Assembly: GCA_017456805.1 (NCBI GenBank)
Contig: JAFTIQ010000003.1
Location: 1 to 64,000, forward strand
Length of the DNA: 64,000 bases
Reading direction: 5' to 3'
Source of the DNA: Lentisphaeria bacterium
GTDB taxonomy: Bacteria > Verrucomicrobiota > Lentisphaeria > Victivallales > UBA1829
Positions 35,481 to 44,492 of the stretch are shown piece after piece. Below the pieces are notes generated by a model. The model made no database searches and was not told the origin of the DNA. It saw only the letters and a program-made list of their open reading frames with translations. A program made the translations under genes and the position numbers. The stretch's first letter is position 1, and each line of letters begins with the position of its first letter.

Positions 35481-36362
35481 TCACCCCTTTTTCCGTTTCC
35501 GCATACGGAAGAAATTCATCAGCGGGACCACTGGATCCTGACCGCAGAGGAGATCGACAACATCCACCTTGGACCGGCGGAACGTCTCTGAAACAGCACT
35601 GCGTCTGCGCTGTACGGATTCATTATATTTTTTCCTGGCAGAGGCAGAGGCCCCGTCAAACCAGGAAATTTCTCCGGTTTCGGAATCTTCCAGAGAGAGC
35701 ATGGAAAGTTTCGGAAAATTCATTTCTGTCTGTTCTGTGATCCTGACAGCGGCAAGATCATGGCGGATATTGAGGATCTTCAGCTGCTTTTCATAGGGCA
35801 GTTCTGTAATAAAATCGCTGATCAGGAAGATGACGGAGCGGCGTTTCAGGTTCCGGACCAGGGAATCCATTGCCTGACCGATATCTGTTCCTGTGGATTC
35901 CGGTTCGAAGGCGAGAAGTTCCCGGATCAGACGCAAAACATGAGTTCTTCCGGATTTCGGAGGAACCCACAGTTCTGTTTTGTCTGTAAACACGAGCAAA
36001 CCCACTTTATCTTTATTCCGGATTGCGCTGAGAGCGAGAAGAGCGGCGATTCCGGCTGCCTCTTCCCGTTTGGTGCTTCCGGGTTTCCCGAAGGTCAGCG
36101 AGGCGGAAGCATCCACGGCAAGAATCACGGAAAGCTCCCGTTCCTCCGCATATTTCTTGATATAGGGAGTTCCCATTTTTGCAGTCACGTTCCAATCGAT
36201 ATCGCGGACATCATCATCGGGGGTATACTCCCGCACTTCGGCGAATTCGATCCCGCGTCCTTTGTAAACGCTGTGCCATGCTCCGCCGGTCAACTCTTCC
36301 ACAAGCCGGCGGGTACGGATCTCTATTTTTTGTACTTTTGCAAGTAAATCCCTTGTTTGCAT
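35481..36362 (-). CDS. DUF58 domain protein
   Basis: The 293-residue protein has the DUF58 landmarks GRGIEFAEVREYTPDDDVRDI, DWNVTAKMGTPYIKKYAEERE and a degenerate VWA-like core (VDASASLTFG, VIFLISDFI). There is no membrane helix. DUF58 proteins always partner MoxR AAA ATPases; here moxR ends 16 bp upstream. It probably works as an adaptor for MoxR substrates. Confidence 0.9.
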   Translation of the reverse strand: MQTRDLLAKVQKIEIRTRRLVEELTGGAWHSVYKGRGIEFAEVREYTPDDDVRDIDWNVTAKMGTPYIKKYAEERELSVILAVDASASLTFGKPGSTKREEAAGIAALLALSAIRNKDKVGLLVFTDKTELWVPPKSGRTHVLRLIRELLAFEPESTGTDIGQAMDSLVRNLKRRSVIFLISDFITELPYEKQLKILNIRHDLAAVRITEQTEMNFPKLSMLSLEDSETGEISWFDGASASARKKYNESVQRRRSAVSETFRRSKVDVVDLLCGQDPVVPLMNFFRMRKRKKG

Positions 36363-36378
36363 GATGGTTCTCCTGACA

Positions 36379-37401
36379 TCAGGGAGTTTTCAGTTCCTCA
36401 AGGATCTGCAGGATCAAATGGTCAGCTGTCAGATTTTCTGCTTCTGCTTCATAGGAAAGAATGATTCTGTGACGGAGAACATCGTGAGCGATCTCTTTCA
36501 CATCCTGCGGGATCACATAGGCTCTGCCATCCATGAATGCAACTGCTTTTGCTGCAAGGACTAACGCGATCGTTGCACGGGGAGATGCCCCGTACTGGAT
36601 CAGGGTGGAAAGATGAGAAAGTTTTGCATCCTGCTGCCGTTCGGAAAGACCGGAATGGCATTTCGGGCGGGTCGCAAAGACGATATCAAGGATATAATCC
36701 AGCAGTTTGGGATCCATATAGATCCGGTCAACAAGCTTTCTTGCGGCTGTGATATCTGCCAGAGAGGCAACGGTCATTGCCTGAGGAGTGAATTCCGGAT
36801 GGGCATTGTTTTCCGCAATGAGCCGTTCTTCCTCCCGGAGAGGATAAAAGACTTTCAATTTGAAGAGGAAACGGTCGATCTGAGCTTCCGGAAGAGGATA
36901 TGTCCCTTCCTGTTCAATGGGGTTCTGTGTGGCAAGGACAAGGAACGGTTCCGGCATTTTGCAAGTGGTTCCGCTGATGGTTGCCTGACGTTCCTGCATA
37001 CATTCCAGCAGCGCACTCTGCACCTTTGCCGGGGCACGGTTGATTTCATCTGCAAGAACGATATTTGCAAAAACAGGACCCTGTTTGACAGAGAAGGTAT
37101 GTTCTGCCGGGTTGTAAATGTTGGTTCCGATCACATCGGCAGGAAGAAGGTCCGGGGTGAACTGAATACGGGCGAATTTGCCATCCAGAGCTTTTGCAAG
37201 TGTTTTCACTGCAAGAGTTTTTGCCAATCCGGGCAAACCTTCCAGCAAAACATGCCCATCGGCGATCAAGGCAATGATCAAACGGTCGATCAGCTTCTGC
37301 TGTCCGGAAACAATCCGGCTCATTTCAGCTTTCAGCGGACGGAGAAATGCGGATGCCGCGGTGATTTCTCCCTGCAATTTCTGTAACTCTTCCTGTGTCA
37401 T
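36379..37401 (-). CDS. MoxR family AAA+ ATPase
   Basis: The 340-residue protein has Walker A GLPGLAKT (55-62), Walker B VLADEINRAP, sensor ATQNPIEQEGTYPLPEAQIDRF and the SPRATIALVLAAKAVAFMDGR lid, all typical of MoxR chaperone-like ATPases. It heads the four-gene operon. A -10-like TATACT lies 50 bp upstream of its ATG on the minus strand, but the -35 is poor. Confidence 0.93.
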   Translation of the reverse strand: MTQEELQKLQGEITAASAFLRPLKAEMSRIVSGQQKLIDRLIIALIADGHVLLEGLPGLAKTLAVKTLAKALDGKFARIQFTPDLLPADVIGTNIYNPAEHTFSVKQGPVFANIVLADEINRAPAKVQSALLECMQERQATISGTTCKMPEPFLVLATQNPIEQEGTYPLPEAQIDRFLFKLKVFYPLREEERLIAENNAHPEFTPQAMTVASLADITAARKLVDRIYMDPKLLDYILDIVFATRPKCHSGLSERQQDAKLSHLSTLIQYGASPRATIALVLAAKAVAFMDGRAYVIPQDVKEIAHDVLRHRIILSYEAEAENLTADHLILQILEELKTP

Positions 37402-37464
37402 AATCGTATTCTCCTTGAAATAAATTGATTTTTTCAGTATAGACAGCCCTTTCCGGGGAAATGT

Positions 37465-38397
37465 TCATTCTTTTTGGAACAGAAGCGGAAATTTTTTTCT
37501 CCAGAGTTCCGGAACAGGCGCAGTAAAGTGCAATCCGTTCCAGACAAGTTCCAATGCGTGAAGTGCCTGACCGGGCAGAATCAGGATCGAACGGTCCTCT
37601 TCCGTCAGGGCATCCTCAATGAAACGGAGGAAAAAGGTTTCATCTGCACCGTAGAGCTTATCTCCGGCAAGCGGAAAACCAAGAGAACAGAGGGTTGCCC
37701 GGATCTGATGAAGCCGTCCGGTCGCAGGGCGCGCCTCCACCAGAGAGTAAGTCCCATCATAGGAAACGGGAATCAGGAGGGTATCGGATGTTTCTGAATC
37801 CGGAACCTCTTCCATCGTAAAGCGGCGTTTCTTATTGACCGCTGAATGGGGATCGTTGGAAAGATAGCCTCTGGCATGGATCTCATGATCAAAATGCCCG
37901 TGGACAATGGCAAGGTAACGTTTCCCGATTTTTCCTGCCATCATATCCTGACTCATCCGGGATGCAGTTTCACTGTCGATCGCAGATAAAACAACGCCGG
38001 ATGTTTCCCGGTCAAGCCGGGTGATGATGTGCAGATCACACTGCAGATCTTCTTTCATGATGTACCAGAGTGTATGTTTGAAAAACACACCGGAAGGATG
38101 ACAGGGCAGGTTGCCGGGTTTGTTGACCGCGATATATCCGGGAGTCCGTTCCAGGATTTGATACGCACGATCCACCGGCGGTTCCGGCAGAGGATTTTTG
38201 GGAACAAAAGCGATTTTTTCCCCGGCATGAAGCGCACGGGACGCCTTCGTTTTCTGTCCATTCAACAGGATCTCCCCATCGGAAACAGCTTTCTGCCAGC
38301 CGGAACGGGAGTGGTAAGGAAAACGTTTTGCAAGAAAAATGTCGAGCCGGAGGTTTTCAGCCTCCGGCCCGGTAATGATTTCAGAAATCCGTTCCAT
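37465..38397 (-). CDS. RluA-family pseudouridine synthase
   Basis: The 310-residue protein has an N-terminal S4 RNA-binding domain (about 15-65, LDIFLAKRFPYHSRSGWQKAV) and a catalytic domain with ITRLDRETSGVVL, where D129 is the catalytic Asp, plus VNKPGNLPCHPSG and the C-terminal GRLHQIRATLCSLGFPLAGDKLYG. It modifies rRNA or tRNA uridines; which RluC/D/A target cannot be told. Its ATG overlaps the ilvD stop (TGATG), so it is translated together with ilvD. Confidence 0.9.
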   Translation of the reverse strand: MERISEIITGPEAENLRLDIFLAKRFPYHSRSGWQKAVSDGEILLNGQKTKASRALHAGEKIAFVPKNPLPEPPVDRAYQILERTPGYIAVNKPGNLPCHPSGVFFKHTLWYIMKEDLQCDLHIITRLDRETSGVVLSAIDSETASRMSQDMMAGKIGKRYLAIVHGHFDHEIHARGYLSNDPHSAVNKKRRFTMEEVPDSETSDTLLIPVSYDGTYSLVEARPATGRLHQIRATLCSLGFPLAGDKLYGADETFFLRFIEDALTEEDRSILILPGQALHALELVWNGLHFTAPVPELWRKKFPLLFQKE

Positions 38398-40085
38398 CAG
38401 TTATCGGAAAGGATACCGCCGGAATCGGCACTGGTTGCCAATTTAGCATAGCGGCGGAGCCATTTGGAAGTGAGCTGACGGGTTTTGGGAACCCAGTTTT
38501 CACGGCGTTTTGCCAGAACATCTTCCGGAACAGCAAGGTTGATGCTGCGGTTCGGAATATCGATTTCAATGATATCGCCTTCTTCCACGAGTCCGATCAG
38601 ACCGCCTTCGGCAGCTTCAGGGCTGATGTGACCGATGCAGGCACCGTGAGTTGCTCCGGAGAACCGTCCGTCGGTGATCAATGCCACGGATTCACCGAGC
38701 CCCTGACCCATGATATAACTGGTGGGAGCAAGCATTTCCTGCATTCCGGGTCCGCCTTTGGGGCCTTCGTAACGGATCACAACAACATCGCCTGCTTTGA
38801 CTTTTCCGCCGAGAATTCCGGCACAGGCTTCTTCCTGACTTTCAAAGATCACGGCAGGACCTTTATGAACCAGCATGGACGGTGCAACACCGGCTGCTTT
38901 CACAACACCTCCGCGTTCTGCAAGGTTCCCGAAAAGAACCGCAAGACCGCCGGATTTGCTGTAAGGATTTTCCACTGTACGGATCACGGTTCCATCCGGA
39001 GCAGGTGCTTCCGCAGCAACTTCGCCGATGGTTTTGCCGGAAACTGTGAGGGCATCCGCTTTGACCGTTCCCATCTTGGAAATTTCTTTGAGGATCCCCA
39101 TGATACCGCCTGCAAGACGGACGTCTTCCATGTGATAGTGGCTGGATGGTGCGACTTTGCAGATGTTCGGGGTCATGCGGCTGATCTCATCCATCTTGTG
39201 AAGGTCAAGTTTGACACCTGCTTCATTTGCAACTGCAAGAGTATGGAGGATGGTATTGGTGCTTCCGCCCATAGCCATATCCATGACAAGTGCATTGTAG
39301 AATGCATCAGCTGTTGCGATATGTTTCGGGAGAGGTCCGTTTTCTTTCGCCATTTCAACGATACGGCGGGCAGATCTCTTCCAATGTTCAATGCGTTCTT
39401 CGGAGTCGGCTGCAATGGTTCCGTTTCCGGGGAGAGCAAGACCGAGGACTTCGCAAAGGCAGTTCATGCTGTTTGCGGTGAACATACCGGAGCAGGAACC
39501 GCATCCGGGGCAGGCTTCTCCTTCCAGCTGTTCCAGTTCTTTGTCATTCATTCTGCCGACAGAACAGCGGGCGACACCTTCGAACACAGAGTTCAGGTCG
39601 CTGTCGTGTCCATCAAATTTCTTACCTGCACGCATCGGTCCGCCGGAAGCGAAGATGGTGGGGATATTCAAACGCATGGTTGCCATGAGCATACCCGGAA
39701 CGATTTTATCGCAGTTGGGGATGCAGATCATTGCATCGAAGGGATGGGCAGAAGCCATGGATTCCACGCAGTCAGCGATCAGTTCGCGGCTGGGCAGAGA
39801 GAATTTCATTCCGGAGTGTCCCATCGCAATACCGTCGCAAACGGCAATGGTGTTGAATTCAAAAGGAACGCCGCCTGCTTTGCGGATTTCATCGCAAATC
39901 AGCTTGCCGACTTTATCCAGGTGGCAATGTCCGGGGACGATTGAGGTGTAAGAGTTGCAAACGCCGATAAAAGGCTTGCCGAAGTCTTCCGTTTTGAGCC
40001 CTGTCGCGCGGAAAAGAGAACGGTGCGGCGCACGTTCCAAGCCGTCTTTCATGATACTGCTGCGCATTTTTTTCTGACTTTCCAT
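38397..40085 (-). CDS. ilvD: Dihydroxy-acid dehydratase
   Basis: IlvD dehydrates dihydroxy acids in isoleucine and valine synthesis and carries an Fe-S cluster. The 562-residue protein has the cluster cysteines in [19 protein letters not shown] and [17 protein letters not shown], and the C-terminal [20 protein letters not shown]. Length is standard. It is divergent from ffh across a 133-bp gap, and followed by an overlapping rluA-family gene. No other ilv gene is in the window. Confidence 0.96.
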   Translation of the reverse strand: MESQKKMRSSIMKDGLERAPHRSLFRATGLKTEDFGKPFIGVCNSYTSIVPGHCHLDKVGKLICDEIRKAGGVPFEFNTIAVCDGIAMGHSGMKFSLPSRELIADCVESMASAHPFDAMICIPNCDKIVPGMLMATMRLNIPTIFASGGPMRAGKKFDGHDSDLNSVFEGVARCSVGRMNDKELEQLEGEACPGCGSCSGMFTANSMNCLCEVLGLALPGNGTIAADSEERIEHWKRSARRIVEMAKENGPLPKHIATADAFYNALVMDMAMGGSTNTILHTLAVANEAGVKLDLHKMDEISRMTPNICKVAPSSHYHMEDVRLAGGIMGILKEISKMGTVKADALTVSGKTIGEVAAEAPAPDGTVIRTVENPYSKSGGLAVLFGNLAERGGVVKAAGVAPSMLVHKGPAVIFESQEEACAGILGGKVKAGDVVVIRYEGPKGGPGMQEMLAPTSYIMGQGLGESVALITDGRFSGATHGACIGHISPEAAEGGLIGLVEEGDIIEIDIPNRSINLAVPEDVLAKRRENWVPKTRQLTSKWLRRYAKLATSADSGGILSDN

Positions 40086-40105
40086 AATTTTTTTTATTTC
40101 AGGGG

Positions 40106-40134
40106 TTGAAATTTTACCGTAAAATGTATATAAT
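40106..40134 (+). promoter_or_regulatory. Near-consensus promoter of ffh
   Basis: TTGAAA (40106-40111) is followed after 17 bp by TATAAT (40129-40134), 85 bp upstream of the ffh ATG. A second TATAAT lies at 40171-40176 without a good -35. Confidence 0.75.
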
Positions 40135-40200
40135 ATATAGAATTTTACGGGGTAGCCCGATGTACTTGGATATAATGTAGCACGGAGTTCCCCATTTTAC
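40111..40200. repeat. ATTTTAC box cluster between ilvD and ffh
   Basis: ATTTTAC occurs at 40111-40117, inverted as GTAAAAT at 40119-40125 (together a perfect 15-bp palindrome with one central base), again at 40142-40148 and at 40194-40200. The palindrome fills the spacer of the ffh promoter, and the third box lies at its start site. This looks like an operator array, serving ffh, ilvD or both. Confidence 0.5.
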
Positions 40201-40218
40201 AATCGCAAGAGGTGAAAA

Positions 40219-41667
40219 ATGTTTAATAATTTAACAGATAAGCTTCATGATGCCTTGAGAAAACTCAGAGGAGTCGCGTCCCTTTCTGAGTCCAATATCG
40301 CTGAGGCAATGGAGGATGTCCGCATCGCATTGCTGGATGCAGATGTCAATCGTGAAGTTGCTGACAATTTTATTGAAGAAGTTCAGAAGAGCTGTCTCGG
40401 CAGCGATGTGATCCGCAGCATCACCCCCGGTCAGATGGCGGTGAAAATCGTCAATGATAAACTTGTGGAGTTGATGGGACCCGCGGAAGCTCCGCTGAAT
40501 TTTGACCCCCAGCGGCATCCGAACGTCGCCATGCTGGTCGGTCTTCACGGTTCCGGGAAAACTACAACAACTGCAAAACTTGCTTTGCATCTTTCCAAAC
40601 ATGGCAGAAAACCGTTGATGACCGCTTGTGACGTTTACCGTCCGGCTGCGATCGATCAGTTGGAAATCCTGGGCGTGGAAACCGGAATCCCGGTTCACTC
40701 TCAGCGCGGGAATATGGATATCTGCGCGATTGCCTCCGATGCCATCGCAAAAGCCCGCTCAAACGGAAACGATTATGTCCTGCTTGATACCGCTGGACGC
40801 CTTCAGATCGATACCGATATGGTTCAGGAACTTGTCCGCCTGAAAGAAACCGTCCGGCCTCAGGAAATCATTCTTGTTGCAGATGCCGCACTCGGTCAGC
40901 AGGCGGTTTCCGTGGCATCTCACTTCCATGAAGCATTGGGAATTACCGGGATCATTCTGACGAAGCTTGACGGGGATGCCCGCGGCGGTGCTGCGCTCTC
41001 CATCAAGAAAGTGACCGGATGCCCCATCAAGTTCATGGGGGTCGGCGAAAAGATGGACGAACTGGAAGTGTTCCATCCTGACCGTATGGCATCCCGTATT
41101 CTCGGCATGGGGGATATCGTTTCTCTCGTGGAACGTGCCGCAGAGGAGATGGATAAAGAAGAAGCCAAAAAGCTTCAGGAAAAGCTCAAAAAGAATGACT
41201 TTGACTTTGAAGATTTCCTTGCACAGCTCCGTCAAATGACCCGTATGGGCGGGATTGAATCCATTCTGAAACTTCTTCCCGGCGGAAACAAACTTGCCGG
41301 AATGGATGAACTTGACACCTCCAAATTCAAACGGATGGAAGCGATCATCTGTTCCATGACCAAAAAAGAGCGTGCCAAGCCGGAAATCCTTGACATGTCC
41401 CGCCGGAAACGTATTGCCAAAGGCAGCGGAACCAATGTGGAAGAAGTCAGCCAGCTGATCAAACAGTTTGTCAATATGCGGAAAATGATGAAATCCACCG
41501 GAATTTTCGGAAAACTGATGTCTTCCGGTTCCATTCCCGGATCTCTCGGGGATCTTGGCGGGCTTGCCGGAATGGGCGGGCTCGGCGGCGGAATGGGCGG
41601 ATTCCGTCCTTCCTTCTCCAGAGGATCCAATTTTACTCCTCCCAAGAAAAAACGGAAGAAAAAATAA
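40219..41667 (+). CDS. ffh: Signal recognition particle protein Ffh
   Basis: Ffh with 4.5S RNA delivers membrane proteins to the Sec translocon. The 482-residue protein has the N domain, the GTPase loop GLHGSGKTTTTAKLA (near residue 109), DTAGRLQIDTD, TKLDGDARGGAALS, and a methionine-rich M domain (about 330-440) with the SRP RNA-binding GSGTNVEEVSQLIKQF. It ends in a Gly/Met-rich and then basic tail (PPKKKRKKK). The promoter at 40106-40134 drives it; lpxB follows 9 bp later. Confidence 0.96.
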   Translation: MFNNLTDKLHDALRKLRGVASLSESNIAEAMEDVRIALLDADVNREVADNFIEEVQKSCLGSDVIRSITPGQMAVKIVNDKLVELMGPAEAPLNFDPQRHPNVAMLVGLHGSGKTTTTAKLALHLSKHGRKPLMTACDVYRPAAIDQLEILGVETGIPVHSQRGNMDICAIASDAIAKARSNGNDYVLLDTAGRLQIDTDMVQELVRLKETVRPQEIILVADAALGQQAVSVASHFHEALGITGIILTKLDGDARGGAALSIKKVTGCPIKFMGVGEKMDELEVFHPDRMASRILGMGDIVSLVERAAEEMDKEEAKKLQEKLKKNDFDFEDFLAQLRQMTRMGGIESILKLLPGGNKLAGMDELDTSKFKRMEAIICSMTKKERAKPEILDMSRRKRIAKGSGTNVEEVSQLIKQFVNMRKMMKSTGIFGKLMSSGSIPGSLGDLGGLAGMGGLGGGMGGFRPSFSRGSNFTPPKKKRKKK

Positions 41668-41676
41668 GGTGTTATC

Positions 41677-42833
41677 ATGGCAGTTTCCAATGAGATCTGG
41701 ATTATTTCCGGGGAATCCTCCGGAGATCTTTACGGCGGAAAAATCGCACAGGAACTGAAACGGCAGGATCCTTCTCTGACCATCAAAGGGATGGGCGGGC
41801 TGAATATGCGCCGCGCGGGAGTGGAGATCATGGTGGACTCCACGGAACTCGGCGTCATCGGCGTCGTGGAAGTTCTGGAAAATATCTTCAAATTCATCAG
41901 GATTTTCCTGTTTCTTGTCAAAAAAGCAAAAAAGGATCGCCCCCGGGGAGTGGTCATGGTCGATTATCCCGGATTCAATCTCCGTTTTGCAAAAGCTCTT
42001 TGGAAACTCGGGATCCCGGTCGTCTGGTATATCAGCCCGCAGGTGTGGGTCTGGCGGAAGGGAAATATCAAAAAACTTGCAAAGTATTGTAAGAAAATGC
42101 TGGTGATCTTCCCCTTTGAACCGGAGGTTATGAAGGCTCCGGGCTCGATGTGGAATTCGTCGGGCATCCGCTTGTGGAAATCGTTCAGGAGCGGACAGAT
42201 CCGGCGATTGAACGGGATCCGGAAACGGTTCTTCTCCTGCCCGGAAGCCGGAAAAAAGAGATCAAATATCTGCTGGAACCGTTCCTGGAAACGGTTTCCA
42301 TCCTGAAAATGCGCCGTCCGGAGCTTTTCTTTGTGATCTCAGCCCCCCGGGAAACCATTCTTTCCATGATCCGGGAAGGAATTGCCGCGTTCCATAAAAA
42401 GCACCCCGGAATGATCCTTCCGGAGTTTGAAATGACTTCCGGCAAGACTTCTTTCTGGCAGCAGAGGTGTACTTGCGGGTTGGCTGCTTCCGGAACAGTT
42501 ACGGTGGAATGTGCCATCGCAAATCTGCCGCTTGTGGTCGCTTACAAATTGAATCCCATCACGTTCCTGCTTGCACGGCTTATCATCGGCAAGCTCTTCC
42601 GCGGATTCTTTACCATGGTCAATATCATCCTTTACAAAGATGTATTTCATGAATTCCTGCAGCACTTCATTGTGCCGGAAACGCTGGCGGATGAAATCGA
42701 AATGCTTCTTCCCGGCGGATCCCGCAGAGAGGAAGTTGATCAGGATATGAAAAATATGACCGATGCCCTGCGCGGCGGCTCTGAGGGCGCCATGAAGAAA
42801 ACCGCGAAAGCTATTCTGAAGGCTTGCAGGTAA
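41677..42833 (+). pseudogene. lpxB: Lipid-A-disaccharide synthase, split by a single-base frameshift
   Basis: LpxB joins two acylated glucosamine units in lipid A synthesis at the inner membrane. The first part (41677-42129) is a good LpxB N terminus: IISGESSGDLYGGKI, MGGLNMRRAG, VDSTELGVIG and WYISPQVWVWRKGNIKK. It then goes out of frame. The second part, in the next frame to 42833, continues EFVGHPLVEIV, LLPGSRKKEI and LAASGTVTVECAIANLPLVVAYK. Adding one T at about 42128-42130 (GTTATGAA to GTTTATGAA) restores a continuous PEVYEGSGLDVEFVGHP, exactly as in the family. So one base is missing: a true mutation or a sequence error. Everything else is intact. Confidence 0.85.
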
Positions 42834-42944
42834 GATCCTGAAAGCCTCAGATCGTGCAGTATAGCAGAGCCCCGTTGCCGGGATCTGAATGAAATAAATA
42901 CTCATGCTGTTTTAGGAAGCAATTGTTCTGAAAGGAGTTCTGGC

Positions 42945-44294
42945 ATGAAAATCAAATATGGAATTGCCCGCCGGGTCATCAACCCAAATGTACCGATTTC
43001 TCTTGCAGGATATTTCAATCTCCGGATGTGGGATCACGTTCTGGACGATCTGGAAGTCCGTGCAGTTGTTTTCCGGAAAGGTCCTGCCTATGCGGCAATT
43101 CTGCATTTTGATATTCTCTGTACTCCGCTTTACCTCTGCGATGCGATTCTGGAAAAGATTCAGGATTCCGGCATGAGCCAGTTCCATCGCGGGAACGTAA
43201 CGCTTTGTGCTACTCACACCCATACTGCGCCGGAAGTCCGGATCGGACAGGGGCACAATCCGGATTATATCCCGTTTCTTGCGGAACAGGCTGTCTCTGC
43301 CCTGAAAGAAGCTCTGGAATCCCTGGAACAGGGGGAACTCTTTCAGGGGCTTGCCTCGGATATCCGGTTCCTCTTCAACCGCCGTTACTGGATGAAAAAC
43401 GGGACCGTTATGACAAATCCCGGAAAGTTCAATCCGGAGATCCTCTGTCCGGAAGGCGATATCGATCCGGAAATCCCCATGCTGGCAGTCAAAAGCAATG
43501 GCAAAATCAAACTTCTGATTACAAGTATCGTCAATCATGCTGACACCGTCGGCGGGACCGGTGTCTCAGCCGATTGGCCGGGCTTTTACAGACGTACCAT
43601 CGAAAAAGAGCTCGGCGAAAACTCTATGGTCGTCTCCCTCACCGGCGCAGAAGGGAATATCAACCATTTCGATGTCAACAGTCATGACAAACAGAATTCC
43701 TACGGCGAAGCGGAGCGGATCGGTACCGGTTACGCGGAAACCGTTCTTGCCGCTTTGAAATCCTTGAGCCCCGTAGAAGGGGAAACAATGAAAACCGTTT
43801 TCGGCGAGGCTGTTACACTCCCGCGGGAAATCTCTCAGGAAGAAATCGATGAAGCAAAAGCAACCATCGCAAAATATCCCGATGCAGATATCAATGCCGG
43901 GACTTTGAACAGCGAAGACCTGGCAAAAGGTGCTCCCGCTGTCCTCAAATATTTTGCATCAGCTCTGCTGGAAAAAGCCGCACAAAAAGAGAAAATGCGC
44001 CTCTATCTTACCGGGATCGCATTTGGTTCTTCCTTTATCCTTGCATCGCTCCCCAGTGAACCCTTCACGGAAATCGGGCTGACTCTCCGGAAAGAGATCT
44101 TCGGCGACCGCACTTGTATGGTCACTGCGCTTGCCAACGGAACGGGAACTTACACCAATCACAGCGGTTATATTCCCAACGCATGGAACTATGGCAGAGG
44201 CGGTTATGAACCCGCTCCGCGTTCCAATCCCTACTCCATGAAAACAGCCGGGATCATTCTCCGGAAATGGCGGGAACTGGCAAAGGAAGTCTGA
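42945..44294 (+). CDS. Neutral/alkaline ceramidase N-terminal-like protein
   Basis: The 449-residue protein resembles the N-terminal catalytic domain of neutral ceramidase-like hydrolases, which are common in PVC bacteria: it starts with YGIARRVINPNVPISLAGY, and has ATHTHTAPEV (H91, H93), ITSIVNHADTVGG, SADWPGFYRRTIE and LTGAEGNINHFD. No signal peptide is seen, while true ceramidases are secreted, so the substrate may be a different amide or ester. AAAGGAG precedes the ATG. It stands alone, 111 bp after lpxB, and ends at a bidirectional terminator. Confidence 0.65.
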   Translation: MKIKYGIARRVINPNVPISLAGYFNLRMWDHVLDDLEVRAVVFRKGPAYAAILHFDILCTPLYLCDAILEKIQDSGMSQFHRGNVTLCATHTHTAPEVRIGQGHNPDYIPFLAEQAVSALKEALESLEQGELFQGLASDIRFLFNRRYWMKNGTVMTNPGKFNPEILCPEGDIDPEIPMLAVKSNGKIKLLITSIVNHADTVGGTGVSADWPGFYRRTIEKELGENSMVVSLTGAEGNINHFDVNSHDKQNSYGEAERIGTGYAETVLAALKSLSPVEGETMKTVFGEAVTLPREISQEEIDEAKATIAKYPDADINAGTLNSEDLAKGAPAVLKYFASALLEKAAQKEKMRLYLTGIAFGSSFILASLPSEPFTEIGLTLRKEIFGDRTCMVTALANGTGTYTNHSGYIPNAWNYGRGGYEPAPRSNPYSMKTAGIILRKWRELAKEV

Positions 44295-44436
44295 GCAGAA
44301 AAAAACAGACCGCATCGTAATTTTGAACGGGGATAAACGGTATTTAACTGGAACGTACGGTTCTGTCCTGACTCAATGATGGCGCAAGCGGTTTCTCACA
44401 GGTGATGATTCCCGCCGCGCTGTTTTTCTGTTCCAC

Positions 44437-44476
44437 AAAAAAAGGGGCTATTGCTTGCTTTGCAACAGCCCCTTTT
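44437..44476. terminator. Bidirectional Rho-independent terminator
   Basis: AAAAGGGGCTATTGC (44440-44454) pairs with GCAACAGCCCCTTTT (44462-44476) with one mismatch. T runs follow on both strands, ending gyrA (-) and probably the ceramidase-like gene (+). Confidence 0.92.
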
Positions 44477-44492
44477 GATTTTTTACGGGTTA

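Noticed and set aside
38628..39944. A 438-codon plus-strand frame over ilvD
   Set aside because: It is the antisense shadow of a clear ilvD, without domain signatures.
42120..42140. Programmed frameshifting in lpxB
   Set aside because: There is no slippery heptamer or downstream stem at the junction, and the family reading needs just one extra T, so a mutation or sequence error is more likely.
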